Positions 1 to 48,559 are shown, numbered from the stretch's first letter. The stretch: 64,000 nucleotides of DNA from Cristatella mucedo (GCA_009760855.2 WPIO01000009.1:5648001-5712000), one strand, 5' to 3'. A program made the numbers and translations. Notes: generated by a model from the sequence alone, not told the origin.

Positions 1-120
1 GTGGTAAATGATCGACGCAAGCATTTTTGGATTGTGCATATGTGATTTTGCTGGTTTTTGTTATCAACGCTATACTTGTCCTTAGGTAGGGTGGTTAGGT
101 ACGATCTATGATGCACTTGG
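1..120 (-). mobile_element. LINE family A internal fragment
   Basis: It aligns with 4800-4920 in the same orientation (shared GGATTGTGCAT.TGTGATT and GGTACGA.CTA), the region just 5' of the reverse transcriptase in the minus-strand element. It is truncated by the window edge. Confidence 0.5.
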
Positions 121-416
121 AATGCTGAGACTTACACATGCTGCACTGGGCTCTTTTATCAAACAAAGATGCTGAGAGCTAAGGTAGCACGTGATGGAGA
201 CAACTGCCTCATTATTCATGGTAGCTCTGTCGTCATGTTAGCTAGTACCAATCTTTTTGCTAACTGATCTCTACCATTCGGTAGGAATCGAGTGTGTGCC
301 TGAGCTCTCCTTCATGCGTGCATTCACCGCCATGCCGATGTCACCAACAGCAAGCGCCTGCAGACCTTCATTTTGCCTAGTTTCAAGTAGCGATTCTGGA
401 TATGTCAACTGTTGAT

Positions 417-830
417 GTGCTTTTCGGAATCTAACCTCGTACGAATCTCAAATCCTTTGGAGACTGTGCCTTTAGTTTGTATGCTCCCAAAGCTTGGAAC
501 TGACTCCGGCTTGCGTCACGACATCCCCTGACTTGATCACATAAAAAGAAACTTAACATGCACCTATTTATCGCAGCATGTATTCAGTCCCTGTGATTAT
601 TCCTTTGTGTACTTATGCATGCTGACACTGTGCATGCTGCCACTAACCATACTTGCATGCTGACCCTGTGCATGTCACCCCTAACCATGTTATTCTTGTT
701 GTTTATTGAGCATGCTACCACTAACCATCCGATCGCGTTTCCTTTGCAGCAAATGTTAAGCACCTAGAAAGAGATTGAGTTCTCTGAGGGTGCTTTATCA
801 AGTGTGTTATTATTATTTTTAATATTAAAC
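417..830 (+). mobile_element. LINE family A 3' end, + strand
   Basis: The segment runs from the coding end (CCCAAAGCTTGGAACTGACT, the AWN-like motif) through the 3' non-coding tail to the terminal TTATTATTATT. It matches the reverse complement of 2817-3221 almost base for base. Confidence 0.8.
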
Positions 831-939
831 GTATGTGCTCACACTTTAACGTGCATTTTCATACAAGCTCGTTGACTCGTGTAAGCAGGAGTAGTTTAAT
901 GTCTGTAACTTCTTAATCCTACAAAGATTTAATGAATCT

Positions 940-1505
940 TGTGCAGGAGAGTTTTCTATATCGGACTTTAAGCCCACGTGGCTTTCGGTGCACATAAGGT
1001 AGCCAACAGACTTTATCTTAAGCAGCAAAGACAAAGTGAAAAGCATAGCTGGGTCAGTAGGGCAGTAAAGGAAGTGAGTAGCATGGGAATAGCAGCTCCA
1101 GACGGCTGGAAAGGATGTGCCACAATCGGCAGTAAGAGGATACATATCGTTTCTTAAGTATCGTTGAAGTGAGTTTCACAGTCTAGGACCTGCAGAGTAA
1201 AAGCTTCTGTCACCAACTGTCTTTAAGCATAGGAATGGAACAGCTAATTCATTGTCCATAGAGAACCTCAGGGCACGAAGAGGCTGAACTGGTGAAGCAT
1301 TTTAGCTAGGTATGAAGGAGCCAATATGTGGCAAGCCTTATGGGGCCATTGTTAGAATTTTGCTCTATATCATTAGATCAACTGGGAGCCATAACAGGTC
1401 CTTCAACAGAGGAGACACATGGCTGAACCTCTGGGATTTTTTGACTAGCCGTTCATCCATATTCATTTTCAGCTGCAGTGGCTTAGAGACTTTTTCAGCA
1501 GCCTA
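940..1505 (-). mobile_element. LINE family B 3' fragment
   Basis: On the minus strand, encoded segments include TADCGTSFPAVW and a diverged version of the RLWNSLP block. It aligns with 14580-14850 and, inverted, with 16220-16720, and is stop-broken. The upstream (high-coordinate) part matches the RFEH...LW segment of the 16.2 kb copy. Confidence 0.6.
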
Positions 1506-1910
1506 GCCCAAACGGAAATGCAGTGGTCCAGCCTAGATAGAACCAGGGGGCTAGTCAAATTTCTAGCATGCCACCATGGTAGATAATCCCTTGGACCAAG
1601 GGTTAAAGTGCTCACCTTTAACGACCGAGGTCAAGGTGCTTGCCTTAGGCGACAGAGGTCGGTTAGGCAGTTATCGACGAGTACACCTAAATTCCTAGCA
1701 CGTGGTGACGGTTGCATATCACCGATTAGAAGAGTTAGATTTCCTAGTCCATCCCAGGCATCTTATGAGTAGGAGTTCGGTTTTTATTATGGTTTAGTTT
1801 AAGGAAATTGCTGTTGTCTCATTGCTGCATCGTATCTAGTTTATGCAGTTTTGTCCTAAAGTAGGAGTGGTAGTTTTTGTAAACAGTCGTCGGCTGGTAC
1901 ATGCTTGGTG

Positions 1911-2022
1911 CTCTCTCTCTTTCTCTCTCACCCTCTCTCACCCTATCTCTCTCTCTCTCTCTCTCTCCCTCCTTCTCTCTCTCTCCCTTCCCTTCTTCTC
2001 TCTTGCTCTCATTCTCTCGAGC
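1911..2022. repeat. Polypyrimidine (CT-rich) tract
   Basis: An interrupted CTCTCT tract. No gene is seen between about 1500 and 2810 apart from this. Confidence 0.9.
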
Positions 2023-2809
2023 AGAAGCTGATATGGCACACTGAGAGCTGCAAGCACCGAGTCGAATCGACTAACTGATATGACACCATTAACCGTTTAG
2101 TGGAGCAGATCACTGTTTTATGTCCTCCAGCACTACGATGCCCCATCCCCCTGCATTGAGCAGGACATGCTGGCTGTTTGCCACGTGCTGACTTACGGGT
2201 ATGACAAAGTGCAGTGGCAGATCCACCATCGACAGGTGCACTTTCGAGGATTGCGAGTCTGTTTCATGTTTATCCTGCTCTGGTGGTAGGCTTTTGCTGT
2301 TCTTTAGTTTTTCAGTAATGGACTGTCGAAGATGCTCCGATCAAGGGCATCACAAGGATCCTTGTCACTCCACTCTATAGAGGTCGTATGACAAGGGTGG
2401 TGGCCGAGTGCAGTGGCTGATTTGTACTTCAGACTATCTGCCACTTCACAATAACCCGTTCTTGTTGACTTATTATTTTTTCAATTATTACACTGCCACT
2501 CTCAGCTTAGCATCACGATACATGAATTGACCAGTGGAAGTGACTCGGGCTGTTGTGTAGATTAGTGTAGTTGGGGTCCCCAGTGTACGGCAAACGATGC
2601 TACGGCAGTGGGTACTTTGTGAGTACTTCTGCTCCGAATTCTGTGAGCACATGTAGTTGGTAGAACCTAGACTTTGCACGAAACCTTGTCTTTGGAATGA
2701 GAAATCGTGGACGATTGCTCTATGACCTAAGTAGGAAGAAGATGGAAGGAAAGGCAAAGCATACCGAATGCTAATGACAGATGCTTGATTGCCAAGTAGA
2801 TAATAGTAA

Positions 2810-4870
2810 TGATAACGCACTTGATAAAGCGCCCTCAGAGAACTCAATCTCTTTCTAGGTGCTTAACATTTGCTGCAAATGAAACGCGATCGGATGGTTA
2901 GTGGTAGCATGCTCAATAAACAACAAGAATAACATGGTTAAGGGTGACATGCACAGGGTCAGCATGCAAGTATGGTTAGTGGCAGCATGCACAGTGTCAG
3001 CATGCATAAGTACACAAAGGAATAATCACAGGGACTGAATACATGCTGCGATAAATAGGTGCATGTTAAGTTTCTTTTTATATGTGATCAAGTCAGGGGA
3101 TGTCGTGACGCAAGCCGGAGTGAGTTCCAAGCTTTGGGAGCATACAAACTAAAGGCACAGTCTCCAAAGGATTTGAGATTCGTACGACGTATAGGTGAAA
3201 AGTTAGATTCCGAAAAGCAGGTGGTACGTTGCTTAGCCTGGTGGGGCAGTAGATCTGATAGGTAGGCTGGAGCCAAAAAATGAAGGGACCTAAAAGGGAG
3301 TGACAAAACCTTGAAGTCGATGCATTGCTTGACTGGTAGCCAGTGCAGGTCGGCGAAAAGTGGTGTGATGTGGCAACTGCGACTCCAACGACAGAGAAGC
3401 CTAGCTGTTTGGCACCTGCTCCAAGCGCCTGATTGCACAGGCCGGTAGACCAGCAAGCAGTGAGTTACAGAAGTCAAGACAGGATGTCACAGATGTAAGG
3501 GCCAACTTAGATAAGGTAACACTGTCTAAGCAAGCCCTAATTTTAGCAACGTTATGTACCTGAAAGTAGGCAGATTTGATTGTGGAGCTTATGTGGTCGT
3601 CTAACGAAAGGTGACTTTGGAGCATGACACCCAGATTTCGTGCAATTCAATCGGAGATATGCTGGCAGAGGCGACTTTGAACGTCTGCTGTTCCAATTTC
3701 AAAATCACACTTGGTTTGCCCATAACTAGTGAGTTGGTTTTATCATAATTTAATTTAAGAAAATGTGCTGACATCCATATGTGCATGTTATCAATGCATG
3801 CAGCAAGGAGTTGAGAGAATTCGAGGTGCTCGAAGGCTAGGAGGGATCAAAGCAAAGGTACAACTGAGTGTCATCCGCATAGAAGTAAAAGCCTAGATTG
3901 TGCTTGGCAATCACATCAGCAAGAGGAAGAGTTTAAACCGTGAAAAGAACAGGACCAAGCACGGAGCCCTGAGTTACCCCATATTTCAGAGGTTCCTCGG
4001 ATGATCTTTGTCCATTCACATCAATACTTTGGTCAATACTCTGGAATCTCCCACAGAGATTGGACCTGAGCCATTGCAATGCAGTGCCAGTAATGCCCAG
4101 GCGAGATGGGAGGTGCTCAAGAAGGACTTGGTAATCGATAGTATCAAAAGCTGACGATAGATCGAGTAAAACAAGCAGAGATGCTCTACCCATGTCTGCA
4201 TTCCCAAGTAGATCGTTGTACACCAAAAGCAATGCTGACTCTGTGGAGTGATTAGCTCTAAAGCCAGACTGGAACTTACTAGCAAGGTTTGAAGTTTTAA
4301 TGTATGAGTTTAGCTGGTCTGCCACGACTCGTTCCAGCATCTTTGATAGGAATGGTAGAAGGAAGACTGGGTGGTAGTTGCTCAAGTTCTCTTGGTCTAT
4401 TGTTGCTTTCATGAGTAGTGGCCTGACTACAGCCTTTTTGAGAGGTGCCGGGACATGACCTGAGGCTAATGACATATTAATGATGTTAGTTATGCATGGC
4501 AGCAGCAGATCAATACATTGTAGAAGCAGGGCAGTGGGAATAGGGTCCAAAGGACTAGTTTTCTTCTTTGATTGGGATATGAACTTCAGGACGAGTACAC
4601 TAGTGACCTGCTTGAATGTAGACATCGAGGTGCTACATGGAATTGAGGGACAGCATTCCAGTGGGGATGCTGCCATCTTAGGGATGGACTCCCTGATCTT
4701 GTCTATCTTCTGGACTTGGAAGCTAGAGAAGCAATCAGCTGGATCATCACAGGGATCATTTGATAAGGAGCTAATCTGGGAGCGGTTGAGGAGACGGTTG
4801 ATCGTCGACATCAGCATTTTTTTGGATTGTGCATCTGTGATTCAACTATGTTTTTATAGAAGCTAGACTT
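2810..4870 (-). mobile_element. LINE family A (L2/CR1-like), best copy, broken
   Basis: This is a minus-strand non-LTR retrotransposon. From the high-coordinate end, an open segment of about 294 codons (3933-4817) carries reverse transcriptase motifs: LLPFLSKMLERVVADQL, FQSGFRANHSTESALL, a LLDLSSAFDTID box (first catalytic Asp) and GVTQGSVLGPVLF. The FYADDTQLYL box follows at about 3850-3925 after a frame interruption. The typical 3' part with ITPLFADLHWLPV and KAWNSL continues in shifted frames to about 3090. A non-coding tail runs to about 2810 and ends at the conserved GCGCTTTATCAAG-like end. Frameshifts and stops show it is dead; no 5' end or endonuclease is recognised. Confidence 0.85.
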
Positions 4871-5053
4871 GGCCTTTGCTAGGATCGATTGGTACGACCT
4901 ACAGGATATAGCGATTGGTATTCATTTTCGATAGTCATTTGCCATTTGTTTGAATAATGGACTGGACCATTGAGGGGTGAGGGCGACAGACAGAAACACA
5001 TGTACAAGCTTTACACACTGTGTATAAGTGTCTCTGTCACAATACGTGGGCGT

Positions 5054-5054
<1 letters not shown>

Positions 5055-5130
<76 letters not shown>
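5055..5130. repeat. (AC)n microsatellite
   Basis: Thirty-eight uninterrupted AC units, next to a LINE family A copy. Confidence 0.98.
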
Positions 5131-5132
<2 letters not shown>

Positions 5133-5189
5133 ACTGCAGCTGCCGTCCATGGCATGTCCAGCTGTCAGTTCTTATCATGTTGTGGGGTG

Positions 5190-6100
5190 GCTGGTCAGTT
5201 TCATCAATCCTGTGGTTGGCCTGGAATCGGAGCAGTTGTCAATATCCATCTTTTCCTTTTGTTCGATGTCATCACCAAACACCAGATTGGCTTATATTTC
5301 TTTGCTAATGACACTCAGCTCTACTTATCCTTTGACCCTTCACAGTCTTACTCCGCACGATAGTAATAACGATAATACATTTGTATAGAACTCTTGAGAG
5401 GACTCCATATCTCTCTGGGCACTTAACATATGCTGTAAAGGAAGCATGACGAATGGTTAGTGGTAGCATGCTCATTGTCAACAAGCGTAACATGGTTAGA
5501 GGAGATACTCTTCCAAAACGATTCGTCGTTGGATGAGCTCATTCCCTCCACTGTCTAGTCGGCCTACATTGTTATTTATTATTATTAATTATGAGCCTGC
5601 ATAAGCACGAGTACAACTGCATAGCTAGTCCCTGTGTTAGTGACATCGCATCGAGATTGCTGCAATCTCTGTTATTCAAAACTCCCGGCCTGTGCTTTTA
5701 ATCGTCTACTACTTACTTTCAAATCTCAGCACCTCAGCTGGTCTGTCGTCAATGGCGTATAGCTGCCACATCACATCACTACTGCTTGAGCTTCACCGGC
5801 TCACTAAAAAGCATCGAATCGACATCAAGATCCTCTCAGTGGCCTACATGGTGCTTAATTCATTTGCACCGGCCTACTTGATCAGGCCTTCAGTTTGCAA
5901 GCACCAGAAGTCTGTAACGAGGTCCTGGCTCCAGTCACCACCTGCAATTACATGGGGCTGTTTGAGTTGCAGCCAGAGACACATCTGTTCAGCTCAGCTT
6001 TCCCTGCAGTCAATCAGTGAACTTTCCCTTTTCCTTTGCTTTGAATGGGCTCCTATGCATGATTTGGTGCACTTTCCCAACCAGTGGTGCTGCTAACCAG
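5190..6100 (+). mobile_element. LINE family A copy, + strand, with nested minus-strand tail
   Basis: Residues encoded near 5260-5345 (LYFFANDTQLYLSFDPS) are the family's YADD box with FAND in place of YADD. The 3' coding part resumes at about 5750-5900 with HITSLLLELHRL and FAPAYL. Between them, 5360-5500 is a minus-strand 3' tail of the same family, so a second copy probably inserted into the first. An (AC)n run flanks the left side. Confidence 0.55.
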
Positions 6101-6109
6101 TGGCCAGCC

Positions 6110-7895
6110 ACGACTGTTTGTCGTGTGTGTTTCAGCATGCTCAGCTAAGCAGGACACTAGTGTGCTTTGGCATGGTTGTCTGAGCATGATACCCTGACTC
6201 TAATTTTAACTCTTGGTCGCATCTACTCTTGTAGTGAGTTATAAAGCGCCTCTGTATATAGAGACTTGGTTATCTTAGGGCAGTTGATGGATCTGACTAC
6301 TACTATCCAGAAGTGGCTACTTGCTCTTGTTGCAGACTGCTTGCCCCCACCTTCTTTCTGTATAATCGACCGCAGTGATGCAGGCACAGCCACTTATGGT
6401 CCGAGTTGACCAGATGGCCGTCAGCAGACTGAGGAGTTCTGGCTGCAGTTTTTGCATTCCAAGCACCTATCTCTAGTTCAGTGAGGTGTGCGAAGTTCTT
6501 TGGCTTGCTTTTGCATGCTACTTGTTTTGGAATATCTTATTTTACCTGCCTATGCTTCAGCAGTTGTCTAGCGGGCCATCTCGAAATACTTCCAACCCCT
6601 AAATAAGATAGTGGTGGTCCAAACCAAACCTATCCCAATGCGCATAGCAGCGGAAGTCTTGGCCAGTAGTTCAATCGCTGACGACGAGTCCATCTCGATT
6701 GCCACTGTGGCATTGGCTCCTATCGCCATTGTGTTATCCTCCATCGTCGATTCAAGTAGGAAGACACCAGCTGCTGTACTATCCGTTGTCTGTCTTTATT
6801 ATGACCTATTGGAACCCTTTGTTGAAAAAGTATAGTAGTACTAATGTCAAACTGATAATTACTGTTTAACAGGCTGCCATACAACTCTGCACATGTGGCC
6901 CAAGGGAAATTCGTTTTTAATTAACGACCAAGATTGTGTACTCGAGCCATCATCATATGTAAAGCTCCGGGATAGAGATTCAGTACTCTTAGGGTGCTAT
7001 GCAAAAGATAGTATGTTTTCTTCACCTTTAGATAAGTAGTGGGCGGTATGGTTAAGGGTAGCATCATGGTCCATAACCAGGGGGCATTGCTGTAACCACT
7101 TCGTGCCTCAATGTTGTGAGCACGACAGGCAGCCACAGGATTGTGTTATTGGAGCAATGCTTATGTTATTAATCAGCTGGCTAAGCCAGCTCTCAGCTGG
7201 CCTCTCAACTGGCTAAGCCCTCTCTGAGAGCCAGGGCAGATTTAAGTTTTAACATGCCTTATTGTCATTCCAGTTCAGCAGGCCACGAACTGAACGCCCC
7301 ATGCCCCTTGGGAGATAGCCAGACCTGACACTGAAGGGGCAGTGACTCATCAACTCACTAGCTAGCACTAGCTCTAGCTAGCCGTAAGGAGACTGCCAAG
7401 CCAGCCAATACACTTGCACGGCAGAGACCGACGTCATTACCATTCGTAATCGGCATGTCTTCTCAGAATGTAATGCATACAACTCACTCCTGGTGGCTGC
7501 TATGGCCATTTGCAAGGCCTATCAGTGCTGCAGGATAGGACAGGTTAGAACCTGTCACCCTGCCTTAGCTGCAAGCTGGCACAACCGGTGGCTGGGCCAA
7601 CGGCAGCAGCGTATACCGATACCTGCATATACCATGCACATCTGTGCTCCTGCTTAGGTGGGGCACTGCCAGGGTAGATCATTGGCTGTGCTTGCTGTGA
7701 GGGTCTGTGTACAATCCATGGCAGCAGGAGTCGTAGCCTCGTAAAAAGCCTAAGGGAGGAGTGTTTTCGGCCAAGGTACTCGGCGCCAAGCTCCATGCTC
7801 TCACAGGGCTCAATGGATCAGTTGGGTCATTTGCAATTTGTCACTTGAGAATGGCCTACCACACAAGGGCCATGGGGCTAGTGGTATTTGAACCA
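6110..7895. other. No gene recognised
   Basis: Only a short LINE A- or SINE-B-like tail near 6225-6275 and another near 6955-7010 (TTAGGGTGCTATGCAAAAG) are visible. The open frame at 6611-6835 has no recognisable motif. Confidence 0.5.
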
Positions 7896-7898
7896 GCA

Positions 7899-8061
7899 CC
7901 GTGATGGCACACTAGGTAGGCAGTTGCTTTTTGCGACCGCTGTTCCGAGGTGGTGGGTTCGAATCACATGGTGGGCGATCCTATATCACAGCTGCAAGCG
8001 GTGTTGATAGCCATAAAGGCTTATCTGTTGCTATACAAAAGAGGCTGTTGAATCAGCTATT
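7899..8061 (+). mobile_element. SINE-A copy (tRNA-derived)
   Basis: A tRNA-like head has a box A-like TGGCACACTAGGTAGGCAG and a box B GGTTCGAATC. The family body follows (GCTGCAAGCGGTG.TGATAGCC.TAAAGG) and ends CAAAAGAGGCTGTTGAATCAGC. Confidence 0.75.
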
Positions 8062-8212
8062 ATATAACGAACGAGTTAGACAAAAATGATTCATTCATAT
8101 AGCACGCTTAGAGAACTTAATCTCTATTCAGGCGCTTCGCATGGGCTAAATCAGCACACACCGACGTGCGTAATGCCACGAGGAAAGGGCACTAGGTACT
8201 GCAGTCACGTCA

Positions 8213-8373
8213 GCCATGATTATACACTAGGTAAGGCGGTTGCTTTTCACGACCTCTGTCCCGAAAGTTGTGGGTTTGAATCCTGCGGTGAGCGATCTTT
8301 TATTGCCGCTGGAAGCAGTCACGATAGCCGTAAAGGCCCTTCTATAACTATACAAAAGAGGTTGTTGAATCAT
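8213..8373 (+). mobile_element. SINE-A copy
   Basis: It has the same head and body as the copy 300 bp upstream. Box B has become GGTTTGAATCC. Confidence 0.7.
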
Positions 8374-8374
8374 G

Positions 8375-9897
8375 TGTCTGCGTCGGGTTACGTAGCCGTA
8401 AGTAGTGCAACTGCCACCAATTGCCCAAATGCATCGAAAGCGAACCTATAGAAGAAGCTAACTACTCTGTGGTACAAAGACTGCAAAGAAGCAATTCAGG
8501 CATTGAAGGGTCTCTGCAATCGGTCATGCTTAGCCAGTCGTGACTACCGCCGTCTTGGAGGTAGGTCGCCGACGATAATCTACCTATCTCTATTGACAAT
8601 GTCAAAATGAGGTCGAAATATCTTTTTCTGAGTTGTATGCAGGGGTAGTGGGATTTTTCTTACATTATTTTCAGAGAAGAGTTGTCAGAGGCCATGTAAG
8701 TATGTATGCTGCCTGACAATGCACTGCTTTCCTGAGCACCATCTCTAAATGAATGGAAACATTGCACCTGTTTAAGAATTTTTAATAGGAAACCCAATAG
8801 CCTGACAATTAGCGGCTGAAAAACTGTCACCCCTACCTCCTCGTTCCTTTCTCTCACTGACTGCATCAAATCGTAATATAGTGGTCCGGATTGATGGTAT
8901 CCAATGGAGCACCAGCAAAGGGTCCTAGTTTGACAGTTCTTTAGGACCGATGTTCGAATAATCCCACTGACCGGAGTGATCGCTCACATGTTGCCGAATC
9001 CTTGGCTCTCGAGAGTGCCTCTGTTCGTGTGCCATAAAGGTCTGGAAGCCAGGTGTCGCCCCTTATCGAGGGGGCAGTACCAGCGAAGCGGTTTTGAAAA
9101 ACCGGAACACGAAAGCACGAGGTCACCGACAGGCGTAGCAGCAATCCGACGGTCTGTTTCTGGCCTTGTGCGAGGTCTGTCTCGTGCTGCTTTGTCGATC
9201 ACTGCAAACTTTGCTGCTGCTGTGTCCATTCACGCCAGCCAGCAAGGCCTGTTTGCCCCGAGTTGCGCGGTTGAGTGGCTGAGCTTGGGAGGCATGGAAG
9301 ACAAAGCAAACCTTGGCAGCAGCATTCTGAGTGCTGGCAACCTCGCTTTTCTGCAGACGAGTTTTCTTTTTGGGCATGACATTTGAGCATGTGCCTAACA
9401 TCTGTATAGCTGCCGGCAGTTGGTCCACTGTAAGTACGAAGCCACGTGCGGCGAACGAATGGAATTTAATATTTCATCAGGGCGTTCTGAATTCTCGTGC
9501 CAGAGAGACGATCCTTCCAGGATTGGAGAACACGACATTGGTCGTAGTCTCGTCTGAGTGAGCCGGCAGGCTGTCGTGTCGTTTTTTGTTCGGCTGAGCT
9601 CGACGCCCGGATGCCGCTGACAAGCGTGGGCGTATGTCAGGTGGGTTTAGCATGGACGAGCGAGCCAGTCGTCATCGTTTTCCGTGTAGATCCCTTGAAA
9701 GAGCTGTTCCTCGGGATGCTGCCGACGACCAGGAGGTTGAGAGGCTTCGAACAGGCACGCGGGCGCTTTTGACCTTTCGCCTTTGCCTCGCACCCATCGC
9801 CTGCGCTCCAGCAGCCTTCGCTCGGGCCTCTTTTGCACAGCTTTGTGACCCGCTGGCTCTGCTCCCATCACGTGGCGTATGCTCTGTGCCGTGGCAG
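8375..9897. other. Upstream of the first recognised CEBPZ exon; nothing identified
   Basis: Several overlapping open frames occur on both strands at 9,000-9,900, but none shows CEBPZ-like or other family motifs. Missing upstream CEBPZ exons would be expected here or outside the window. Confidence 0.4.
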
Positions 9898-45936
<36,039 letters not shown>

Positions 45937-46047
45937 AAATATGTGTGTTTATGTATTTGATGACATAGGAAATCGTTGCTGCTGTTGGCGAATGTCAGAT
46001 GCAACCTGAAAGGCTCATATTTGAATTATCCCAAGTTGCATGCATTC

Positions 46048-46053
46048 AATAAA
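46048..46053 (+). promoter_or_regulatory. Polyadenylation signal AATAAA of CEBPZ
   Basis: A canonical AATAAA in CATTCAATAAAGAGCC lies 112 nt after the CEBPZ stop, a typical distance for a short 3' UTR. Confidence 0.6.
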
Positions 46054-46724
46054 GAGCCCAGCACTTCAGAGAGCTGTTGAAAATATGTCGGCAAAAATCG
46101 ACCTCTACATTTGCGAGTGGACACTCGTTATAGTCTATAGTCTTGCGTGCTTCTATTTAGTGTTTTTATTGGTGCTGCCAACTGTTTGTCACTTCTCGAC
46201 GCAGACCAAGAACGCTTCCATTTACTAAGCCGGCAAATTGCCGACATATTACTCACGGCCAATCGGAGCAGCTGCCACTCTTTCGAGCGTCCTTGCATGC
46301 AGTATTTGCATAACTTTTCTGGTCCCTTGGGCATAAGCAATCCTGTGCGTCATGCCATGATTGATCTTTTGTTACACGTCCTGAGAAGCATTGGTCATTG
46401 TCGTTAGCAAGAACTATACATAGCACTTCTGTAGCCGTTATGCAGTTAGGCACTGTCAATTGCCACAAAGATGGCGTCGCCGTATATTGAATTCCAAGCA
46501 CGGTGGAATAAGAGGACCGATATAGCTGAGCAGTTTTTAGATGTTAGGCTGCTGTTGACGACATCTTTTGAACTAAGCTGCCGAGTGGCTCAACAGAAAT
46601 GCAGTACCGCTTTTGAATTAGCTAATTAGAGCATTTGAAATGGGAGAGTTTTATTAAGACGCTATGTGCCTTGCCTGAAGGCTGGGCAGCTCGCAGTAAA
46701 AGCTCATTCCTTCAGTGTTTATAG

Positions 46725-46870
46725 TTAGCTGATTTAACAGCCTCCTTGGTTTAACGGCAGAAGAGCCTTAACGGCTATCAACACCGTTTGCAGTGGGGAG
46801 TTAAAGATTGCCTGCTGCATGACTCGAACCCACGACCTCGTTCGTGAAAAGCAAACACCTTACCTCTGGT
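46725..46870 (-). mobile_element. SINE-A copy, minus strand
   Basis: TAGCTGATTTAACAGCCTCC through the body to a GACTCGAACCCACGACC box B in reverse complement. It contains small deletions. Confidence 0.65.
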
Positions 46871-47104
46871 CGTTTTAATAGGTGATGAGACACTGGACTG
46901 ACATTGTGGTCTCTTGTAAGCTATTGGGCCATCCTTCGGGTTACTGTCTCGTCCCAATTTAGCGAAGGAACTACGTTATGATTTGGCGTTTGGCGATCTA
47001 GGGAAAATCACCGCCAGCAGAATAGAACCTGAGACCCCTGGGTATAGTTGCAGTCATCGCTTGGCTACCGGGCAGAACGAGATGCGGGGAGATCTGGCTG
47101 CACC

Positions 47105-48226
47105 ATGCCGCAGCCTGATGCTAATACAGGAGATAGTATCACAATAATGGCAGCGGTCGTTTACACTCCTCCCATCCATCATAAGCTGTTCCATGTTCGC
47201 CATCTTCCCGAAGGTAGGTTCTTTTTCTTAATTCTCCAGCATTGCCATATCAATCCACTCAGGATTTATCCTTTATAAAACGTCCAGGATCTATACAGAT
47301 CGCTTCAGGACTAGATGTGGTCGGTTTGGCCGCATCTTAGTACCTCTTGCTGAAAATCACATGCAGTTTTAGACAAGATCGATTGGCATTGGTAATGGCC
47401 GCCAGTTCGACGAAATTTTCGTGCAATGAGCTTGCAGCTCGAGCAGCTGCCTCGATCTGGCCGGTGCGATAAGGCTTACTCGTCAGTGGTTGGTGAGCGT
47501 GAGATGCACGACAGCGAGTCGGATGCTTAAGAGCCAGATCGGCTTCGAACAATGGGCGAACGGCGGCTGATGTGGTGGACAGTCATTGATAGCTACACAG
47601 AAACTAAAAAGTAACGTCCGGCCATAGCCGGTGATTCATGCATGCTCGCTGCTACGAGCATCTGTTCCAATCCTACGTTGGTCGCACACTTGGTTATCTC
47701 GGTTTCATCGTAGCCACTGTCGCGGTCACATAGCTAGTTGGGTCGACGTGCAATACACCATATCGTATAGTGTATTTTGATGGCGTCCGGCTTTGCGGTT
47801 CGGAGAGGAGGCGTAGAATCTAGGACTCTAATGGAGTAAGCTGACTCTGAGAGACCAGGCAAGCCTATGCGATACGGGACAGATACTAAGTATAGGTACA
47901 TTTTGGGTGGTTTACGTACTGCTGTTATATAATGTAATGTATCCTTCTGTAACTCCACAAAGTCATAAAGACTGTGTGGGTGTTACGCAGGACCCTCCAC
48001 GGTTGCTCCGGACCGTGGTCAATTCCAACGGCTGCTAATCTGTCTCGATGTACATCTTTGTTGAGGCCAGGCCAGACACTGCCACACTTTCGCTCTTGCT
48101 AACCCGATGCCGTATAAATTGAGTTTAGCGGACTTTTTGTCAACTCAGGCGACGAGCTGGCTGCTAAACAAGGACCAGATCGTTGCAGCAGGCACAGCGC
48201 GCATACGCGAGGCAGATTTTCGAAAG
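47105..48226 (+). other. Two orphan exon-like segments, function unknown
   Basis: An ATG at 47105 in CACCATGC context opens 36 codons ending at GTAGGT (47214), phase 1. A 78-nt segment (48149-48226) lies between TCAACTCAG and GTGAGT, and is open in the phase 1 frame that would join it (DELAAKQGPDRCSRHSAHTR) as well as in phase 0 (TSWLLNKDQIVAAGTARIRE). I recognise neither product. This may be the start of another gene or chance. Confidence 0.2.
47930..47992 (-). mobile_element. LINE family B 3' terminus
   Basis: TAATGTAATGTATCC.TC.GTAACTCCACAAAGTCATAAAGAC matches the terminal sequence of the other copies. Only about 60 bp remain. Confidence 0.6.
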
Positions 48227-48559
48227 GTGAGTGGTAATTTCGGCTAGAAGCGCCGTTCAGTTCGCTGTCTCAACAGCTCGGCCTTGACCGCTCTCGAGCC
48301 GGCCCGGTGCTTCACTTCCGCGAAGCGACCTTCGGCCGACGGTCGTTTTCTTTCCGAGTCGATTCGATTAAGCGACGGTATCTCTCCCATCTTTCCTGGC
48401 GCCTTATCGTTGGCTCATGGAAAGACGGAGATAAAAGAGCACGAAGCGAGAGAGGCCGAGGACCTACAACTGGGGTACACGACCGTCGGGATTTCCTAAA
48501 TAGCGTTGATTCTAAACGCATCTCACTATCGCCGCGAGCTGTCGCCATTCGCAGTCACT

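Noticed and set aside
4922-5388. Overlapping Cys/Val and Thr/His repeat reading frames
   Set aside because: They are translations of the (AC)n run. The same applies to the runs at 11.2, 17.2, 27.1-27.8, 36.0, 50.5, 54.1-54.7 and 62 kb.
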